NCBI GenBank assembly: GCA_021779695.1
Contig: JAJYAE010000028.1
Span: 1-24,194, forward strand
DNA from: Acidobacteriota bacterium
GTDB taxonomy: Bacteria > Acidobacteriota > Terriglobia > Terriglobales > Acidobacteriaceae
Length of the DNA: 24,194 nucleotides
Direction: 5' to 3'
Each line of letters starts with the position of its first letter. The stretch's first letter is position 1. The position numbers and the translations under genes are program-made. This document shows, in pieces, positions 1 through 8,843 of the stretch. The notes under the pieces are model-generated. The model saw only the letters and a list, made by a program, of their open reading frames with translations, searched no databases and was not told the origin of the DNA.

Positions 1-128
1 GGGCAGTTTTTTCAAAAGAGATAACGCTTTCAGGAAGAGTTGCTCGATATGTAAGTTTCTTAAAATGAATAATATATATCTCAATTATGGTCAGACCTGG
101 AAAGTGCTAAAATGAGGGGGAAGTCCTG

Positions 129-153
129 TGCGGGGATGTGTTTCTGCCCCGCA
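129..153. repeat. Inverted repeat (hairpin) in the leader of the DUF5916 gene
   Basis: A perfect 7-bp inverted repeat, TGCGGGG at 129-135 and CCCCGCA at 147-153, encloses an 11-nt loop. It lies about 55 bases before the start of the outer-membrane protein gene. No T-run follows it on either strand, so it is not a convincing intrinsic terminator. It could be a leader-RNA stem or the remains of an upstream gene's 3' end. The preceding stretch, about 55-90, is strongly AT-rich and may hold the promoter, but I cannot pick a clean -35/-10 pair. Confidence 0.35.
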
Positions 154-208
154 TCGATTAGTTGAGCCCGTTCAAAAAGAGCAGTAGTAGAGAGTTGTCG
201 CGAGTCGC

Positions 209-2668
209 ATGCTCCAAGGAACATTGAGACGAGGATCTCTGTGGGCAATTCCCCTTTTGTGTTGTGGGATGTCCCGCGGCTTTGCGTCTTCACCAGATGC
301 TCACCTCACCCCGCGAGCTGTCACCGTTGTGACGGCGGCTAGTCCCGACGAAGCAAGTGAGCCTGCCGCACCCTCAACACCGGCTGGCGTGATGCTGCCG
401 CCGCGCAGATCGCCAATTATCATCCCCCGGCTCGATGTATCTCCGCGGCTGAGTGATTTTCTCGACGGTTCTTCGAAGTCGCCGGTCGCGATGAGTATGT
501 TGCGCATTTCCAATTTCATTCAGCGCTACCCGATCGATGGGGACCGAGCGAGCAATTCGACGGTGGCGTACCTGGGCTACACACACGACTATCTGTTCGT
601 TGCCTTCATTTGCAAAGACGCGGCTCCAGGCCTTGTTCGCGCGCATATGCTTGCAAGGGACTCGTTGGGCGACGACGACAATGTACAGGTGATGCTGGAC
701 ACCTTTCATGACCAGCGCCGGGCCTTTGCGTTCGAGGTGAATCCGTTAGGGATCCAGGCAGATGCGCTCTATAGCGAGCAGACGGGCTATGACTTTTCGT
801 TCGATACGGTGTGGGATTCCTGGGGAAAGCGAACGGCCAGCGGCTACGTGGTGCTGATGCGAATCCCGTTTGCCAGCCTGTACTTCGCCAAGGCGGAGCC
901 GGGAGAATTGAGGCAGTGGGGAGTCATCTTGCAGCGGGTGGTTTCGCACGCAAATGAATACGATTACTGGCCTCGCAACAATCACAACATTGCAGGCAAG
1001 CTGACGCAGGACATGGAGGTCAGCGGATTCAGTGATGTGGAGCATGGTCAGAATCTGCAGTTTGAGCCTTACTCCCTGGCTCGGAGTTTGCGGCAACTGA
1101 ATTCCGTTAACCCGGATAATCCATTCTTCGAAGACAAGCATTTGCAGGGATATGCGGGGCTCGATGCGAAGTTCATTCTGCACAATAGCCTGGTGCTGGA
1201 CACGACATTAAATCCGGACTTCAGCCAGGTGGGAATTGACAATCCTGCTGCTCCGAACCAACGATTTCCGCCCTATTTTGCTGAGGTGCGGCCCTTTTTT
1301 ATCGAAAATTCAAGTTACTTTATGACACCCATCAACCTGTATTACACGAACAATATCGTGACGCCGCAGTTTGGCGCCAGGCTGACTGGGAAAATGGGTC
1401 CGTGGGCACTGGGCGTGCTAGGGGTGGATGACCGAAGCCCGGGGCAGGCGGTTCCTCAAGGAAACCCTGAGTTGAACACACGAGCAGGCAACTTTCTTGC
1501 TCGACTGAATCGTGACGTTGGTCCCTTATCGAATTTCGGTTTCATTTATGCGGATCGGGAGTATCAGGGGTCGTTCAATCGAGCGGGTGGTTTTGATTAC
1601 AGGGCGCGCTTGAGGAACCGATGGACCCTCACAGGCCAGGCTGTTACCACTGAGACCTCGAACGTGAGTAACTCGACGCAAGGAGAACAGTCCTGCGAGT
1701 TGTTGACCCTTTACTGCAGCGGCCAGGCATATTCGCAACGGGTGAGTTACGGCGACCTGCATCGCTCCGCGTGGATCGGATATAACGACACGGCCGCCGG
1801 CTTTGTTACGGATACGGGGTTCTTCCGGAGGCCTGACGTTCGGGAGCCTAATGGCTTTGCGGGGTATACCTTCCGCCCCGCGCACGGCGTGATTCAATCA
1901 CACGGGCCCGGCGTCTATTCCGAGCGCATTTGGGATCACAACGGCATACCGCTGGATTTTTACTTCAATCCGTCGTACAGAGTGAACTTTAAAGCACGCA
2001 CATCGGTTTCGGCATATTTGGAATTTGGGCAGGATCGTTTGCGCCCCGTTGATTATCCCGTTCTGACGAAGAACGTGGAGTTCCACAGCGAGACGGCGGG
2101 GTTCAACTTCTATACCTCTCCCGTGCAGTATCTGGCGCTGGGAGGAGGCTATTACCAGGGGACGGAAATCAACTATTCTCCGCCCGCAAGTGAGGGACCC
2201 GCTCCCGTCAACGTGGCGTCTCCGAACCTGAACGTCGAGATTAAGCCGCTACACGCCTTGGACCTGCAGAACGACTATGTTTATACACACTTCACGGACC
2301 TGAATAGCGGCGCCCTGGTGTATGACAATCACGAACTGATTTCGCGCTGGAACTATCAGATGACGAAGGCGGCTAGCTTTAATTTGATTGGTCAATACAT
2401 TGCAACAATGCCCGAGGCGCAGTTGACGGATGCGCCGGCGTCCAAAACACTTTTTGCCGATGCACTGTTTACGTATATGCCGCATCCGGGCACTGCACTT
2501 TATGTCGGGTATATAGGGAACTTCGCAAATCTGAACAGAGCGCTTTGCACACGAACCCTGACAGGAGACTGCAATGTCAATGAGCCAATTATGCCTTTGA
2601 CGAATGGCACGCTCATGAACGATGGGAAGACGATTTATGTAAAGCTCTCTTACTTGCTTCGATTTTGA
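209..2668 (+). CDS. Outer-membrane protein with CBM9-like domain and DUF5916-type beta-barrel
   Basis: This encodes 819 residues. The N-terminus has a signal peptide: basic RR at 8-9, a hydrophobic LWAIPLLCC stretch, and a likely cleavage near FAS-SP around residue 27. Residues ~70-240 resemble the carbohydrate-binding family 9-like domain that heads DUF5916 proteins, with the patterns VAYLGYTHDYLFVAF, DDNVQVMLDTF and AFAFEVNPLG. The rest is rich in alternating aromatic/polar strands and ends LSYLLRF; a terminal Phe is typical of BAM-inserted barrels. Length fits the family (about 700-850). The family is common in Acidobacteriota and Bacteroidota; its role is not established, with glycan binding or uptake at the cell surface the usual guess. 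It converges on fahA, ending 40 bases from that gene's stop. The ATG lacks a strong ribosome site. Domain identity is recognised by pattern only. Confidence 0.85.
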   Translation: MLQGTLRRGSLWAIPLLCCGMSRGFASSPDAHLTPRAVTVVTAASPDEASEPAAPSTPAGVMLPPRRSPIIIPRLDVSPRLSDFLDGSSKSPVAMSMLRISNFIQRYPIDGDRASNSTVAYLGYTHDYLFVAFICKDAAPGLVRAHMLARDSLGDDDNVQVMLDTFHDQRRAFAFEVNPLGIQADALYSEQTGYDFSFDTVWDSWGKRTASGYVVLMRIPFASLYFAKAEPGELRQWGVILQRVVSHANEYDYWPRNNHNIAGKLTQDMEVSGFSDVEHGQNLQFEPYSLARSLRQLNSVNPDNPFFEDKHLQGYAGLDAKFILHNSLVLDTTLNPDFSQVGIDNPAAPNQRFPPYFAEVRPFFIENSSYFMTPINLYYTNNIVTPQFGARLTGKMGPWALGVLGVDDRSPGQAVPQGNPELNTRAGNFLARLNRDVGPLSNFGFIYADREYQGSFNRAGGFDYRARLRNRWTLTGQAVTTETSNVSNSTQGEQSCELLTLYCSGQAYSQRVSYGDLHRSAWIGYNDTAAGFVTDTGFFRRPDVREPNGFAGYTFRPAHGVIQSHGPGVYSERIWDHNGIPLDFYFNPSYRVNFKARTSVSAYLEFGQDRLRPVDYPVLTKNVEFHSETAGFNFYTSPVQYLALGGGYYQGTEINYSPPASEGPAPVNVASPNLNVEIKPLHALDLQNDYVYTHFTDLNSGALVYDNHELISRWNYQMTKAASFNLIGQYIATMPEAQLTDAPASKTLFADALFTYMPHPGTALYVGYIGNFANLNRALCTRTLTGDCNVNEPIMPLTNGTLMNDGKTIYVKLSYLLRF

Positions 2669-2708
2669 GGCTTCACCGGCAGGTTGATTGGGCCAAGATT
2701 CTCTCGGA

Positions 2709-4004
2709 TTATGAGATGAGCAGAGCGGGACAGATGGTCCCACTGCATTCTCCAAAGCCAATGCGCGGGAGCCCTAACTTTTGTGCATGCGCGCGCAGAA
2801 TGACTGTGTCGCCATCTTCAAGATAGCGACGTTGCTCCCCGCTCGGAAGTTGAATAGGGGATGGGTGTGCCGTCATCTCGAGGAGGCATCCCTCACTGCC
2901 TCTTTGAGGACCTGAGATCGTGCCTGTCGCAAGCATGTCTCCCGGTCGAAGATTGCAACCGTTGCTGGTCTGATGAGCAACCATCTGAGCAGGACTCCAA
3001 TACAGATTCTTAAGATTGGAAGTTGTGAGCAGGACGGGAGCGTCCTGCAATTGACGCATGCGCTCGGACTGAAGGTAGACCTGCAAAGTGAGGTCCAACC
3101 CAGTTAGGATTCCCGGCGGCGATTGCAAATAGGCAAGGGGCTGCGGGTCGTCGTCTGCTCGTTTGGCAGCAGGAGAACGAAATGGCGCGAGGGCTTCCAA
3201 CGGCACGATCCAGGGAGAGATTGTCGTCGCAAAACTTTTCCCCAGGAAAGGACCCAACGGTTGATATTCCCATGATTGGATGTCGCGCGCAGACCAGTCG
3301 TTCACCAGACAAAGACCAAAAATATACTGTTCGGCTTCACTGACCGGGATAGGCTGCCCCAGCCTGTTTCCAGGGCCGATGATGAGCCCCATCTCCAATT
3401 CGAAGTCGAGGGACCGGGTTGGACCGAAGATGGGATCGTGACCACCAAGCTTGATTTGTCCGCAGGGTCTGCGAATGGATTCCCCAGTGAGGATGATGGA
3501 AGAGCTGCGGCCGTGATAACCAATGGGGATGTGTTTATAGTTTGGCAGCAGTGGATTCTCAGGACGAAAGAGGCTGCCAACGCGCGTCGCATGGTGAATT
3601 GACGCATAAAAGTCGGTGTAATCGCCGATGGAAACTGGGAGTTCCAGTCGTACGTCGGTCTGCTGAAAAAGGTGAGGCAGAAGACGTTGCTGAAGCGAGG
3701 AACCTTTCGTGTCAGCGGCGAGCAACTCTGTCAGCCGATTTCGCAAAGCAGCCCAGGCGGTGGGGCCCAGCGCCAAAAGGGGATTGAGCGTTGCTGCGGC
3801 GCATGCTTCAGCGACGGGTTGAGACAAGTCCGAGAGAAGCCCGCCAACGGCACAACCGTAGAGATCGAGAAGTCGATCTCCGATGGCAGTGCAGAGATGC
3901 GAATTGCCTTCGTGCTGAAACACTCCGTATGGGAGATTCTGGAGAGGGAAATCAGAAGTGGGATCGTTTGCGCTTTCGATCCAACTTAACTGGCCTGCAG
4001 CCAT
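2709..4004 (-). CDS. fahA: Fumarylacetoacetase, last step of tyrosine degradation
   Basis: This enzyme hydrolyses fumarylacetoacetate to fumarate and acetoacetate in the cytoplasm. The 431 residues match the usual ~420. Family residues (human numbering in brackets) are visible: metal ligands D131 (D126) in DYTDFY, E202 and E204 (E199, E201) in DFELEMG, and D236 (D233) in NDWSARDIQ. The catalytic base is H138 (H133), and K256 (K253) lies in GPFLGKSF. The N-terminal SH3-like domain is present. It is the last gene of the operon. Its ATG lies 19 nt inside the preceding unknown gene and has its own GGAGG site 7 nt upstream, so translation is probably coupled. The acetoacetate product links it to scoAB at 8844-10200. 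Confidence 0.97.
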   Translation of the reverse strand: MAAGQLSWIESANDPTSDFPLQNLPYGVFQHEGNSHLCTAIGDRLLDLYGCAVGGLLSDLSQPVAEACAAATLNPLLALGPTAWAALRNRLTELLAADTKGSSLQQRLLPHLFQQTDVRLELPVSIGDYTDFYASIHHATRVGSLFRPENPLLPNYKHIPIGYHGRSSSIILTGESIRRPCGQIKLGGHDPIFGPTRSLDFELEMGLIIGPGNRLGQPIPVSEAEQYIFGLCLVNDWSARDIQSWEYQPLGPFLGKSFATTISPWIVPLEALAPFRSPAAKRADDDPQPLAYLQSPPGILTGLDLTLQVYLQSERMRQLQDAPVLLTTSNLKNLYWSPAQMVAHQTSNGCNLRPGDMLATGTISGPQRGSEGCLLEMTAHPSPIQLPSGEQRRYLEDGDTVILRAHAQKLGLPRIGFGECSGTICPALLIS

Positions 4005-4849
4005 CCTAGCGCCTCCAAATCTTCAATGGGTTCGGTGAATGAGCAGGATCCAATGCTCATGAGTGAATTGCGTCTCCATTCTGCGATTTGAGAAATCGTC
4101 CAGATCGCATCTTTCCATTGGATGCAGTCGTCCGCGATTCTCCATGCGGATGGATCCTCTTCTGTGAGCAACTTTGCTGCATCTTGCAAGCTGCCGCCAA
4201 AGTGTAGCAGAGCAGAGGCGCAGCAAAAATTGAGGAAGCCGTGCATCATTGCACGCGGGGCAGTCGAATCGCTGGAAAGGAAGTGGAAGGATCGAATGGG
4301 GTGATGGAGACCGGCAGTGGCTTTGAAAGGAAGTCTGGAGATTGCAAGTTGCTGCAGTGCGACGGCTACGGTGTCTGGATCAGGGATGGCTGAGGAAGTG
4401 ACTCCACCCATGCGGATCTTCGCACGCCCGCCACACGAGCTGACGGCGGAAAGGATGTCCCTTGTGACATTCGCAACTGGAATTTCAAAGTAAGGAATAA
4501 TTTCAGATGGCAATTTCAGAGATAGGGAACAGATTTGAGCAGAACTGTCGGCCTTCACTTCAACGGCTTGTATATTGAGTGGGGGCAATTTGACAGAGTC
4601 ACTTTCCACCCAAGGGGGTGTGCCTAATCCCGTGACACTCAAGGGGAAATTGTAGTTTGAGTCAATCAGAATCTGATGCAGCGCAGAGAGTTGAAAAACT
4701 GGCACAACGAAGGATCCAAGATAGCGCTTCTGCGGGCCCCTCGAATTGTGCAGATAGTTCTCGACGGCAGCAGAGAGCGAAAGGTTGGCTGGGGGAAACA
4801 GCCCGGCGTAGTCGAAGAGGTTAGAAAGCAGACAATCGAGCGCAGTCAC
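3986..4849 (-). CDS. Conserved protein of unknown function embedded between hmgA and fahA (candidate maleylacetoacetate isomerase replacement)
   Basis: This encodes 287 residues from a GTG start. I recognise the pattern as a conserved family usually called hypothetical, not a named enzyme. Visible blocks: DYAGLFPPA (13-21), EVK (97-99), YFEIP (120-124), KIRMGG (144-149), [11 protein letters not shown] (174-184), MHGFLN (202-207) and a C-terminal IGSCSFTEP (266-274). Charged residues at predicted strand ends (E97, E122, K144, K176, H182, H183) suggest a TIM-barrel-like enzyme; that is inference. There is no signal peptide or membrane segment. The GTG overlaps the hmgA stop by 4 nt (GTGA), and its end overlaps fahA by 19 nt, so all three are likely co-translated. 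The pathway step between its neighbours, maleylacetoacetate to fumarylacetoacetate, has no recognisable GST-zeta enzyme here, which makes isomerase the leading guess. Confidence 0.85.
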   Translation of the reverse strand: MTALDCLLSNLFDYAGLFPPANLSLSAAVENYLHNSRGPQKRYLGSFVVPVFQLSALHQILIDSNYNFPLSVTGLGTPPWVESDSVKLPPLNIQAVEVKADSSAQICSLSLKLPSEIIPYFEIPVANVTRDILSAVSSCGGRAKIRMGGVTSSAIPDPDTVAVALQQLAISRLPFKATAGLHHPIRSFHFLSSDSTAPRAMMHGFLNFCCASALLHFGGSLQDAAKLLTEEDPSAWRIADDCIQWKDAIWTISQIAEWRRNSLMSIGSCSFTEPIEDLEALGWLQAS

Positions 4850-6165
4850 TTCTTTCGAGCCTTTGGCGCGGCCGACTCTTGAAAGTGATTCTTAAGGCCT
4901 TGCCAACATTCGAAATACTCATGTTGCAAGATGCGGGTCTGCACGGCGAATGCAGTTGGGCGGACAACCAACTGCGTTTCAAACATGAATGCGAGCGTGT
5001 TGCCAAGATATTGTGGCTCCAAAGTGGCCCTTGTTGCGCGCTCAAAAGTCTCAGCGTCGGGTCCATGACCAGCCATGCAGTTATGAAGACTTGCTCCGCC
5101 GGGAAGAAATCCTTCCGCCTTTGCGTCATAGGCGCCGCGGACCAGACCCATGAACTCGTTCATTAGATTCCGGTGGAACCATGGTGGGCGGAATGTGTGT
5201 TCGGCAACCATCCATCGGGGAGGAAAGATGGCGAAGTCACAATTAGCTGTCCCCGGGATTGCCGAAGGGGAGGTAAGCACTGCGTAGATCGATGGATCTG
5301 GGTGATCAAAGGAAACGGTGTTGATGCAGTTGAACCGAGCAAGATCGTACTTGTAGGGCGCATAGTTGCCGTGCCACGCGACCACGTCGAGCGGGGAATG
5401 GTCGATGGACGCTCTCCAAAGCTTACCCAGGAATTTGGCAATGATGTGGAAGTCGCCGTCGCGTTCCTCGTAAGCTGCAACTGGATATTGAAAGTCGCGG
5501 GCATTCGCGAGACCGTTTGCCCCGATTGGGCCCAGTTCTGGGAGACGGAAAGGCAGGCCATAGTTTTCGCAAATGTATCCGCGAGCCTGTTTCTCCTGGA
5601 GGATCACACGAAACTTGATTCCTCGAGGGATGACGCAGATCTCGCCAGGGGCAACCTGGAGTAGTCCTAGTTCAGTATGAAAATTGAGGGCACCCAACTG
5701 AGGAACGATGAGGAATTCACCGTCCGCGGAGTAGAAGGTACGATTCTGCATGGACGCATTCGCAGCGAAAAGATGGATTGCCACTCCGGTCTGGAGGCCG
5801 GTATCCCCGTTGCCGCCATAGGTCACGATTCCCTCTACAAAGTCCGTTGGCTTTTCTGGGATGGGCAACGGATCCCAGCGGAGCTGATTGGGAGTCGCAT
5901 CGGTCTCTTGGAAAGGGGCGCTGCGAATGAGCATGGGAGCAATGGGTGCGTAGGGATGGTGGGTTACGGAGGGCCGAATTCGATAAGTCCAGGTGCGCCG
6001 ATTCGATGCACGCGGCGCCGTGAAGGCTGACCCGCTCAATTGCTCGGTATATAGCCCCAGAGGATGAGTCTGAGGGGCATTCTGTCCGATGGGGAGAGCG
6101 CCACTAACGGCCTCGGTTGCGAATTCATTTCCGAATCCCGTCTGATAGTGGAGTGGTCCGGGCAT
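4846..6165 (-). CDS. hmgA: Homogentisate 1,2-dioxygenase
   Basis: This non-haem Fe(II) enzyme opens the ring of homogentisate to give maleylacetoacetate. The call is clear from the N-terminal [13 protein letters not shown] signature. The iron ligands, in the order known from the human enzyme (H335, E341, H371), are H331 and E337 in [12 protein letters not shown] and H367 in NCMAGHGPD. Length of 439 is normal. Two starts are possible. An ATG at 6180 overlaps the phhA stop by 4 nt (ATGA) but has no ribosome site. The ATG at 6165, chosen here, has AAGGA 6 nt upstream, and that AAGGA lies inside the 5-codon extension. Its stop overlaps the GTG of the next, unknown gene. Confidence 0.97.
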   Translation of the reverse strand: MPGPLHYQTGFGNEFATEAVSGALPIGQNAPQTHPLGLYTEQLSGSAFTAPRASNRRTWTYRIRPSVTHHPYAPIAPMLIRSAPFQETDATPNQLRWDPLPIPEKPTDFVEGIVTYGGNGDTGLQTGVAIHLFAANASMQNRTFYSADGEFLIVPQLGALNFHTELGLLQVAPGEICVIPRGIKFRVILQEKQARGYICENYGLPFRLPELGPIGANGLANARDFQYPVAAYEERDGDFHIIAKFLGKLWRASIDHSPLDVVAWHGNYAPYKYDLARFNCINTVSFDHPDPSIYAVLTSPSAIPGTANCDFAIFPPRWMVAEHTFRPPWFHRNLMNEFMGLVRGAYDAKAEGFLPGGASLHNCMAGHGPDAETFERATRATLEPQYLGNTLAFMFETQLVVRPTAFAVQTRILQHEYFECWQGLKNHFQESAAPKARKK

Positions 6166-6176
6166 GTGGCTTCCTT

Positions 6177-6929
6177 TCATAGCGCGCCAGATAGGACGCG
6201 TTTTTCTGCAACGTGCATCGCTTCGTAGATCTGGTCAAAGCTGTCAACTGCAAAAAGAAGTTTATGAAGCTCATCCACCTTAACGGGTGTCTGTATAACC
6301 TCATCAAGCGAGAAGTTGTGCATGGCGCATTGTCCGCTGAGGACATGCCGGCATTCACGATAAGAGCTGATCAGTCCACTCCCATACACCTTCAAAGTGC
6401 GGTTCTGACGAATCACGCCGAATTCTACGGTGTACCAGAAGAGCCGTCCGAGCTTTTCGAGGAGGCGTGCATCAGAAATCGATGCGCAGACGCGTCCGTA
6501 ATGTTGGAGGAAGTCAGCAAAGACCGGATGCGCATGCATGGGCACATGCCCGAAAACGTCATGAAAGATATCAGGCTCCGGTGTGTATTCCAGTGAGTCG
6601 CGGCTGCGAATCCATGTCGTGGTTGGGAAGTGGCGTGACGCGAGCATTTCAAAGAAGGCTGCAGCCGGAAGGAATCCGCTGACGGGCGTCGACTGCCAGC
6701 CAGTACGAGGCTCAAGCCGGGCACTGATCAAGGCCAGATCAGGCAGTTGGTGCGTCTGGAGGCCAATGGTGTCGAAGCCGTCCAGGTACTCGCGGGCTGC
6801 ATGTTCCTCTAAGTCCGGAAGCACGCGTGTGACAAGGTCAGCCCAGATTGCGTGCTGCTCGGGAGTATACGCCTGATAGTCCTGATGAATTAGGTAGGCT
6901 GAGGCGAGAGATTCGGTTGAAGGCAGCAT
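6177..6929 (-). CDS. phhA: Phenylalanine 4-monooxygenase
   Basis: This pterin-dependent, Fe(II) aromatic amino-acid hydroxylase converts phenylalanine to tyrosine and so feeds the operon. It is the short bacterial type (250 residues, catalytic domain only, no N-terminal ACT domain). The iron triad is visible: H123 and H128 in [12 protein letters not shown] and E169 in [10 protein letters not shown], with the same spacing as in the Chromobacterium enzyme. The ATG has AAAGGA 6 nt upstream. It begins 17 nt after the hpd stop and runs into hmgA. No pterin-carbinolamine dehydratase (phhB), the usual partner for cofactor recycling, is in this window, nor is a tyrosine aminotransferase. Confidence 0.96.
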   Translation of the reverse strand: MLPSTESLASAYLIHQDYQAYTPEQHAIWADLVTRVLPDLEEHAAREYLDGFDTIGLQTHQLPDLALISARLEPRTGWQSTPVSGFLPAAAFFEMLASRHFPTTTWIRSRDSLEYTPEPDIFHDVFGHVPMHAHPVFADFLQHYGRVCASISDARLLEKLGRLFWYTVEFGVIRQNRTLKVYGSGLISSYRECRHVLSGQCAMHNFSLDEVIQTPVKVDELHKLLFAVDSFDQIYEAMHVAEKRVLSGAL

Positions 6930-6946
6930 GGACTTCCTTTCGCCGA

Positions 6947-8098
6947 TCAGAGGTTGCCGCGTGCCATTTGTTCCCGTTCGATGGCTTCAAAAAGTGCTTT
7001 GAAGTTTCCTTTTCCGAAGCTGCGGCTCCCTTTACGCTGAATGATTTCAAAGAAAAGTGTTGGCCTGTCTTCCACCGGGCGCGTGAAGATCTGGAGCATG
7101 TATCCTTCATCGTCCCGATCCACAAGAATTCCGAGGTCTTCAAGCTCGTCAAGAGGCTCGTCGATTTTTCCTACCCGACCCTGTAAGTCAGTGTAGTAAG
7201 TATGCGGAACTTGGAGGAAATCAATGCCCTGGTTGCGCATTGTCTTGACTGTGTTGAGGATGTCACGAGTTGCAAGCGCAATGTGCTGAACGCCTGGGCC
7301 GTTGTAGAAATCGAGGTACTCCTCGACCTGGGACTTTTTGCGGCCCTCGGCCGGCTCGTTGATGGGGAACTTGACGTATCCATTGTGGTTCGCCATGACC
7401 TTGGACATCAGAGCGGAATACTCGGTCGATATGTCCTTCTCATCGAAGTGCTGATAAAGAGCAAAACCCATAACGTTTGCGTAGAAGTCAACCCAGCGGT
7501 CCATTTCATGCCAGCCTACATTCGCGACCATGTGGTCGATGTGCTCCAGTCCTGTTGGACGGGCAAGAGGATCAACGTGAACCGCTTCGTAGCTGGGAAG
7601 GAAAGGTCCGGAGTAATCCTTTCGCTCAACGAACGTGTGAACGGTGTCTCCATAAGCTGCGATTGAAGCAAGGACAACGCTTCCGTTTTCGTCAGAACAA
7701 ACGGTTGGCTCCATGACGCTCTTTGCCCCACGGCGCGTGGTTTCGAGCCACGATTTGCGTGCGTCATCAACCCAGAGTGCGATTGCGCGCACTCCATCGC
7801 CATGCAGATGGACATGAGAAGCCATTGGGGAGTTGTTTCGCAGAGGTGTCGAAAGGACGAACCGGACTTTGCCTTGCTGTAAGACGTAGGAGGCCTGATC
7901 GCGCTGACCCGTTTCAGGGCCTGCATAGGCAACCATGGACATGCCCATGGCGGCGCGATAGAAATACGCCGCTTGACGGGCGTTTGCTACATAGAACTCA
8001 ACGTAGTCAGTGCCCAGAAGTGGTAGAAAATCCACTCCGAGGTCTTGAGGCGACTTTGTGACAGGCGCAATAGGGGAGATTGCGTGAACAGCAACCAT
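6947..8098 (-). CDS. hpd: 4-hydroxyphenylpyruvate dioxygenase
   Basis: This Fe(II) enzyme converts 4-hydroxyphenylpyruvate to homogentisate with decarboxylation and side-chain migration. It has two vicinal-oxygen-chelate domains. From the start used here the likely iron ligands are H189 in EHIDHMV, H272 in GVQHIAL and E351 in LFFEIIQRKG. The C-terminal KGSRSFGKGNFKALFEA tail is diagnostic. The open frame extends 65 codons further to 8293, but the ATG at 8098 has a consensus AGGAGG 8 nt upstream and gives a normal 383-residue protein, so the longer form is rejected. It is the first gene of the operon, and its promoter must lie in 8099-8282, shared with the divergent Lrp-type regulator. Confidence 0.96.
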   Translation of the reverse strand: MVAVHAISPIAPVTKSPQDLGVDFLPLLGTDYVEFYVANARQAAYFYRAAMGMSMVAYAGPETGQRDQASYVLQQGKVRFVLSTPLRNNSPMASHVHLHGDGVRAIALWVDDARKSWLETTRRGAKSVMEPTVCSDENGSVVLASIAAYGDTVHTFVERKDYSGPFLPSYEAVHVDPLARPTGLEHIDHMVANVGWHEMDRWVDFYANVMGFALYQHFDEKDISTEYSALMSKVMANHNGYVKFPINEPAEGRKKSQVEEYLDFYNGPGVQHIALATRDILNTVKTMRNQGIDFLQVPHTYYTDLQGRVGKIDEPLDELEDLGILVDRDDEGYMLQIFTRPVEDRPTLFFEIIQRKGSRSFGKGNFKALFEAIEREQMARGNL

Positions 8099-8230
8099 GC
8101 CAATTCCTCCTCTGCCGTCATGCATCGATTGGGGATAGAGCCTGCATGTCCGGCTGCCGATTGGCGACACTGAAAGCATAGGTTCCTGGGTTGTGCACGG
8201 GAATGGCAGATGAACGAAAAACAGCCACCA

Positions 8231-8282
8231 CGACTTAACGAGATTAGGGATAATAGTGAGGTTGCCTAAGGAACATAAGTCG
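8231..8282. promoter_or_regulatory. Divergent hpd/lrp intergenic region with widely spaced inverted arms
   Basis: The arms CGACTTA (8231-8237) and TAAGTCG (8276-8282) are a perfect 7-bp inverted repeat separated by 38 bases. The right arm abuts the regulator's ATG. Between them is an AT-rich GATAAT (8249-8254) that could be a -10 element, though I see no good -35. Lrp/AsnC proteins bind paired degenerate sites in the gaps between their own gene and a divergent target, so this is a plausible operator. A 7-bp arm could also be chance. Confidence 0.35.
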
Positions 8283-8783
8283 ATGACGCACAAGATCGAT
8301 CCGAATCACATTGAGTTGGATGGAATTGCCTGGAAGATCGTGGAAAGTTTGCAGGAGAATGCACGCCTATCCTTTGCCGAACTGGGGAGAAAAGTTGGAT
8401 TGTCGACACCGGCGGTGGCGGAGAGGGTCCGTCGACTGGAAGAAGCAGGGGTGATTACGGGCTATCACGCATCGATTGATGCGGCTCGACTCGGGATGCC
8501 AATCCATGTGTTGATTCGTCTCACGATTCCTGGAGGTGATCTGCAGATAACGCGAGCGGTGGCTGCCATCAAGGAGCTGCCGGAGATCAATCGCTGCTAT
8601 CGGATCACAGGCGATGAATCCTTCATCATCGAGTCGCATGTTGTTTCTGTTCGTCATCTTGAGAGTTTGATTGACAAGCTTTCCGCCTTTGGTGCGACAT
8701 CGACGTCCACGGTATTATCTTTGCCTGTGGAACAGACAGAATACGTGCTGCGCCAGATTGAGGCTTTTCGAAAATACCTGTAG
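8283..8783 (+). CDS. Lrp/AsnC-family transcriptional regulator
   Basis: This encodes a 166-residue DNA-binding protein. The N-terminal winged helix-turn-helix is clear (DGIAWKIVESLQENARLSFAELGRKVGLS, with recognition helix TPAVAERVRRLEEAG), followed by the linking ITGYHASID strand and a C-terminal RAM/ACT ligand domain ending in EYVLRQIEAFRKYL. Family members sense amino acids and assemble as octamers. Divergent placement at the head of the phenylalanine/tyrosine operon makes it the likely local regulator, with an aromatic amino acid or pathway intermediate as effector; this is inference. The ATG at 8283 is preferred over a GTG at 8256 because AAGGA precedes it and family proteins start close to the helix-turn-helix. 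scoA starts 60 bases downstream on the same strand. Confidence 0.93.
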   Translation: MTHKIDPNHIELDGIAWKIVESLQENARLSFAELGRKVGLSTPAVAERVRRLEEAGVITGYHASIDAARLGMPIHVLIRLTIPGGDLQITRAVAAIKELPEINRCYRITGDESFIIESHVVSVRHLESLIDKLSAFGATSTSTVLSLPVEQTEYVLRQIEAFRKYL

Positions 8784-8843
8784 CGCCAAAGGTTGAGTTC
8801 ACTGAGGTGGAGCAGAGGGCAATAGCAATCTCAGGGGGGAAAT

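Noticed and set aside
5173..5664. Long antisense open frame inside hmgA (163 codons)
   Set aside because: It lies wholly within a certain gene and shows no family pattern; a by-product of codon bias.
8099..8293. 65-codon N-terminal extension of hpd
   Set aside because: It would run through the divergent promoter into the Lrp gene, and the internal ATG at 8098 has a consensus ribosome site.
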